Below, piece by piece: positions 63,634 through 64,000 of a stretch of DNA of 64,000 nt (position 1 is its first letter; each line of letters opens with the position of its first letter). The DNA is from Tepidanaerobacter acetatoxydans Re1 (GTDB lineage Bacteria; Bacillota; Thermosediminibacteria; Thermosediminibacterales; Tepidanaerobacteraceae). Below the pieces are notes generated by a model. It did not search any database. It worked only from the letters and a program-made list of their open reading frames with translations, and was not told the DNA's origin. Position numbers and translations under genes: made by a program. The stretch is taken from assembly GCF_000328765.2 (NCBI RefSeq), contig NC_019954.2, positions 1,718,516 to 1,782,515 of the forward strand. Reading direction: 5' to 3'.

Positions 63634-64000
63634 TCATGCATAAAAACCTGTCCAGTAGCCTAATGCCGTAAGAACTGCTGCCAATGCAAGGATTAATCCC
63701 ATCAGTTTAAGCGGAGACCATTTTTTCTTAGAGTAAAGATAATACACTGCAAGTGTCAGAGATAATGGTAAAAGTTTAGGAAAAATACTGTTTATCATAT
63801 TATCTGCATTGAATATCACCTGATTCGGTATCACGGTATTGGTTGTAGCATCATAGATATCTCTTACGATTTGAATAGGCAGCGGCATATTTACGAAAGA
63901 AGCCGTAAGAGCTCCGACGACAATTAACCCAAGAACAGTCATGGCATCGGTAAGTTTGTTAAGAGTTCCGTCGGCCATAAAAGTCTGCATGCCTTCAAGG
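63634..64000 (-). CDS. PTS mannose-family IID component, partial
   Basis: The last 122 residues of a IID permease, open to the window edge. Visible are DGTLNKLTDAMTVLGLIVVGALTASFV, then INSIFPKLLPLSLTLAVYYL and a final helix, as in the C-terminal end of IID proteins. The 5' part is outside the window. With IIA just downstream it belongs to the second PTS operon. Confidence 0.9.
   Translation of the reverse strand, partial: LEGMQTFMADGTLNKLTDAMTVLGLIVVGALTASFVNMPLPIQIVRDIYDATTNTVIPNQVIFNADNMINSIFPKLLPLSLTLAVYYLYSKKKWSPLKLMGLILALAAVLTALGYWTGFYA

Overview
The window reads as a low-GC (roughly 35-38%) chromosome segment of an anaerobic, spore-forming-type Firmicute of the class Clostridia. Signs of this are strong AGGAGG ribosome-binding sites, frequent TTG and GTG starts, a DegS/DegU pair, a split two-subunit transketolase, a class V (archaeal-type) fructose bisphosphatase, a cobalamin riboswitch and mannose-type PTS operons. 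Gene content and style resemble Tepidanaerobacter and its relatives, but that is inference from protein flavour, not a database match. About nine tenths of the genes lie on the minus strand.

Layout. 0.1-1.3 kb: a nucleoside-recognition membrane protein. 1.5-4.1 kb: split transketolase and a YitT protein. 4.1-11.3 kb: an envelope polysaccharide locus (WecG/TagA transferase, CsaB pyruvyl transferase, two GT4 glycosyltransferases, an O-antigen-ligase-like polymerase, two exported proteins). 11.3-14.8 kb: an ABC1/UbiB kinase, a cobalamin riboswitch with its terminator in front of a cobalamin adenosyltransferase gene, and nagB. 15.3-20.8 kb: class II aldolase, M1 peptidase, L,D-transpeptidase, gltX. 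20.9-26.0 kb: larE-larB-larC (nickel-pincer cofactor) and recD2. 26.2-29.6 kb: a GH18 protein and a GGDEF protein. 30.0-41.0 kb: a mannose-family PTS locus with three PLP enzymes, a sigma-54 promoter and a LevR-type activator. 41.1-48.6 kb: degU, degS, metK, a HEAT-repeat protein, an arginase-fold protein, class V FBPase, a DUF2007 protein.

48.7-53.3 kb is an accessory island in decay. It holds an exported-protein gene broken by one in-frame TAA, a heptad-repeat membrane protein, three degraded copies of a VbhA-antitoxin/Fic-toxin module, a compact locus with the architecture of a type I toxin-antitoxin system, an ImmA/IrrE gene fused by deletion to an integrase fragment, and a tyrosine integrase carrying several frameshifts. 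It abuts the 3' end of guaA, a common integration site. guaA itself encodes a GMP synthase whose glutaminase nucleophile Cys is Gly, so it probably uses free ammonia.

55.1-60.8 kb: a MacAB-type tripartite ABC exporter and a GntR(YtrA)-regulated ABC exporter with a palindromic operator on its promoter. 60.9-64.0 kb: a palindromic repeat, murQ, a two-domain GNAT protein, and the start of a second mannose-type PTS operon (IIA, partial IID) cut by the window edge.

How the parts fit: amino-sugar and cell-wall sugar use (nagB, murQ, two Man-PTS loci) feeds glycolysis and gluconeogenesis (aldolase, class V FBPase, transketolase), beside envelope construction and remodelling. The most unusual items are the candidate type I toxin-antitoxin locus at 51.2-51.7 kb, the Cys-less GuaA, the decayed Fic/VbhA tandem array, and the sigma-54 PTS locus with three PLP enzymes whose substrate is not obvious.
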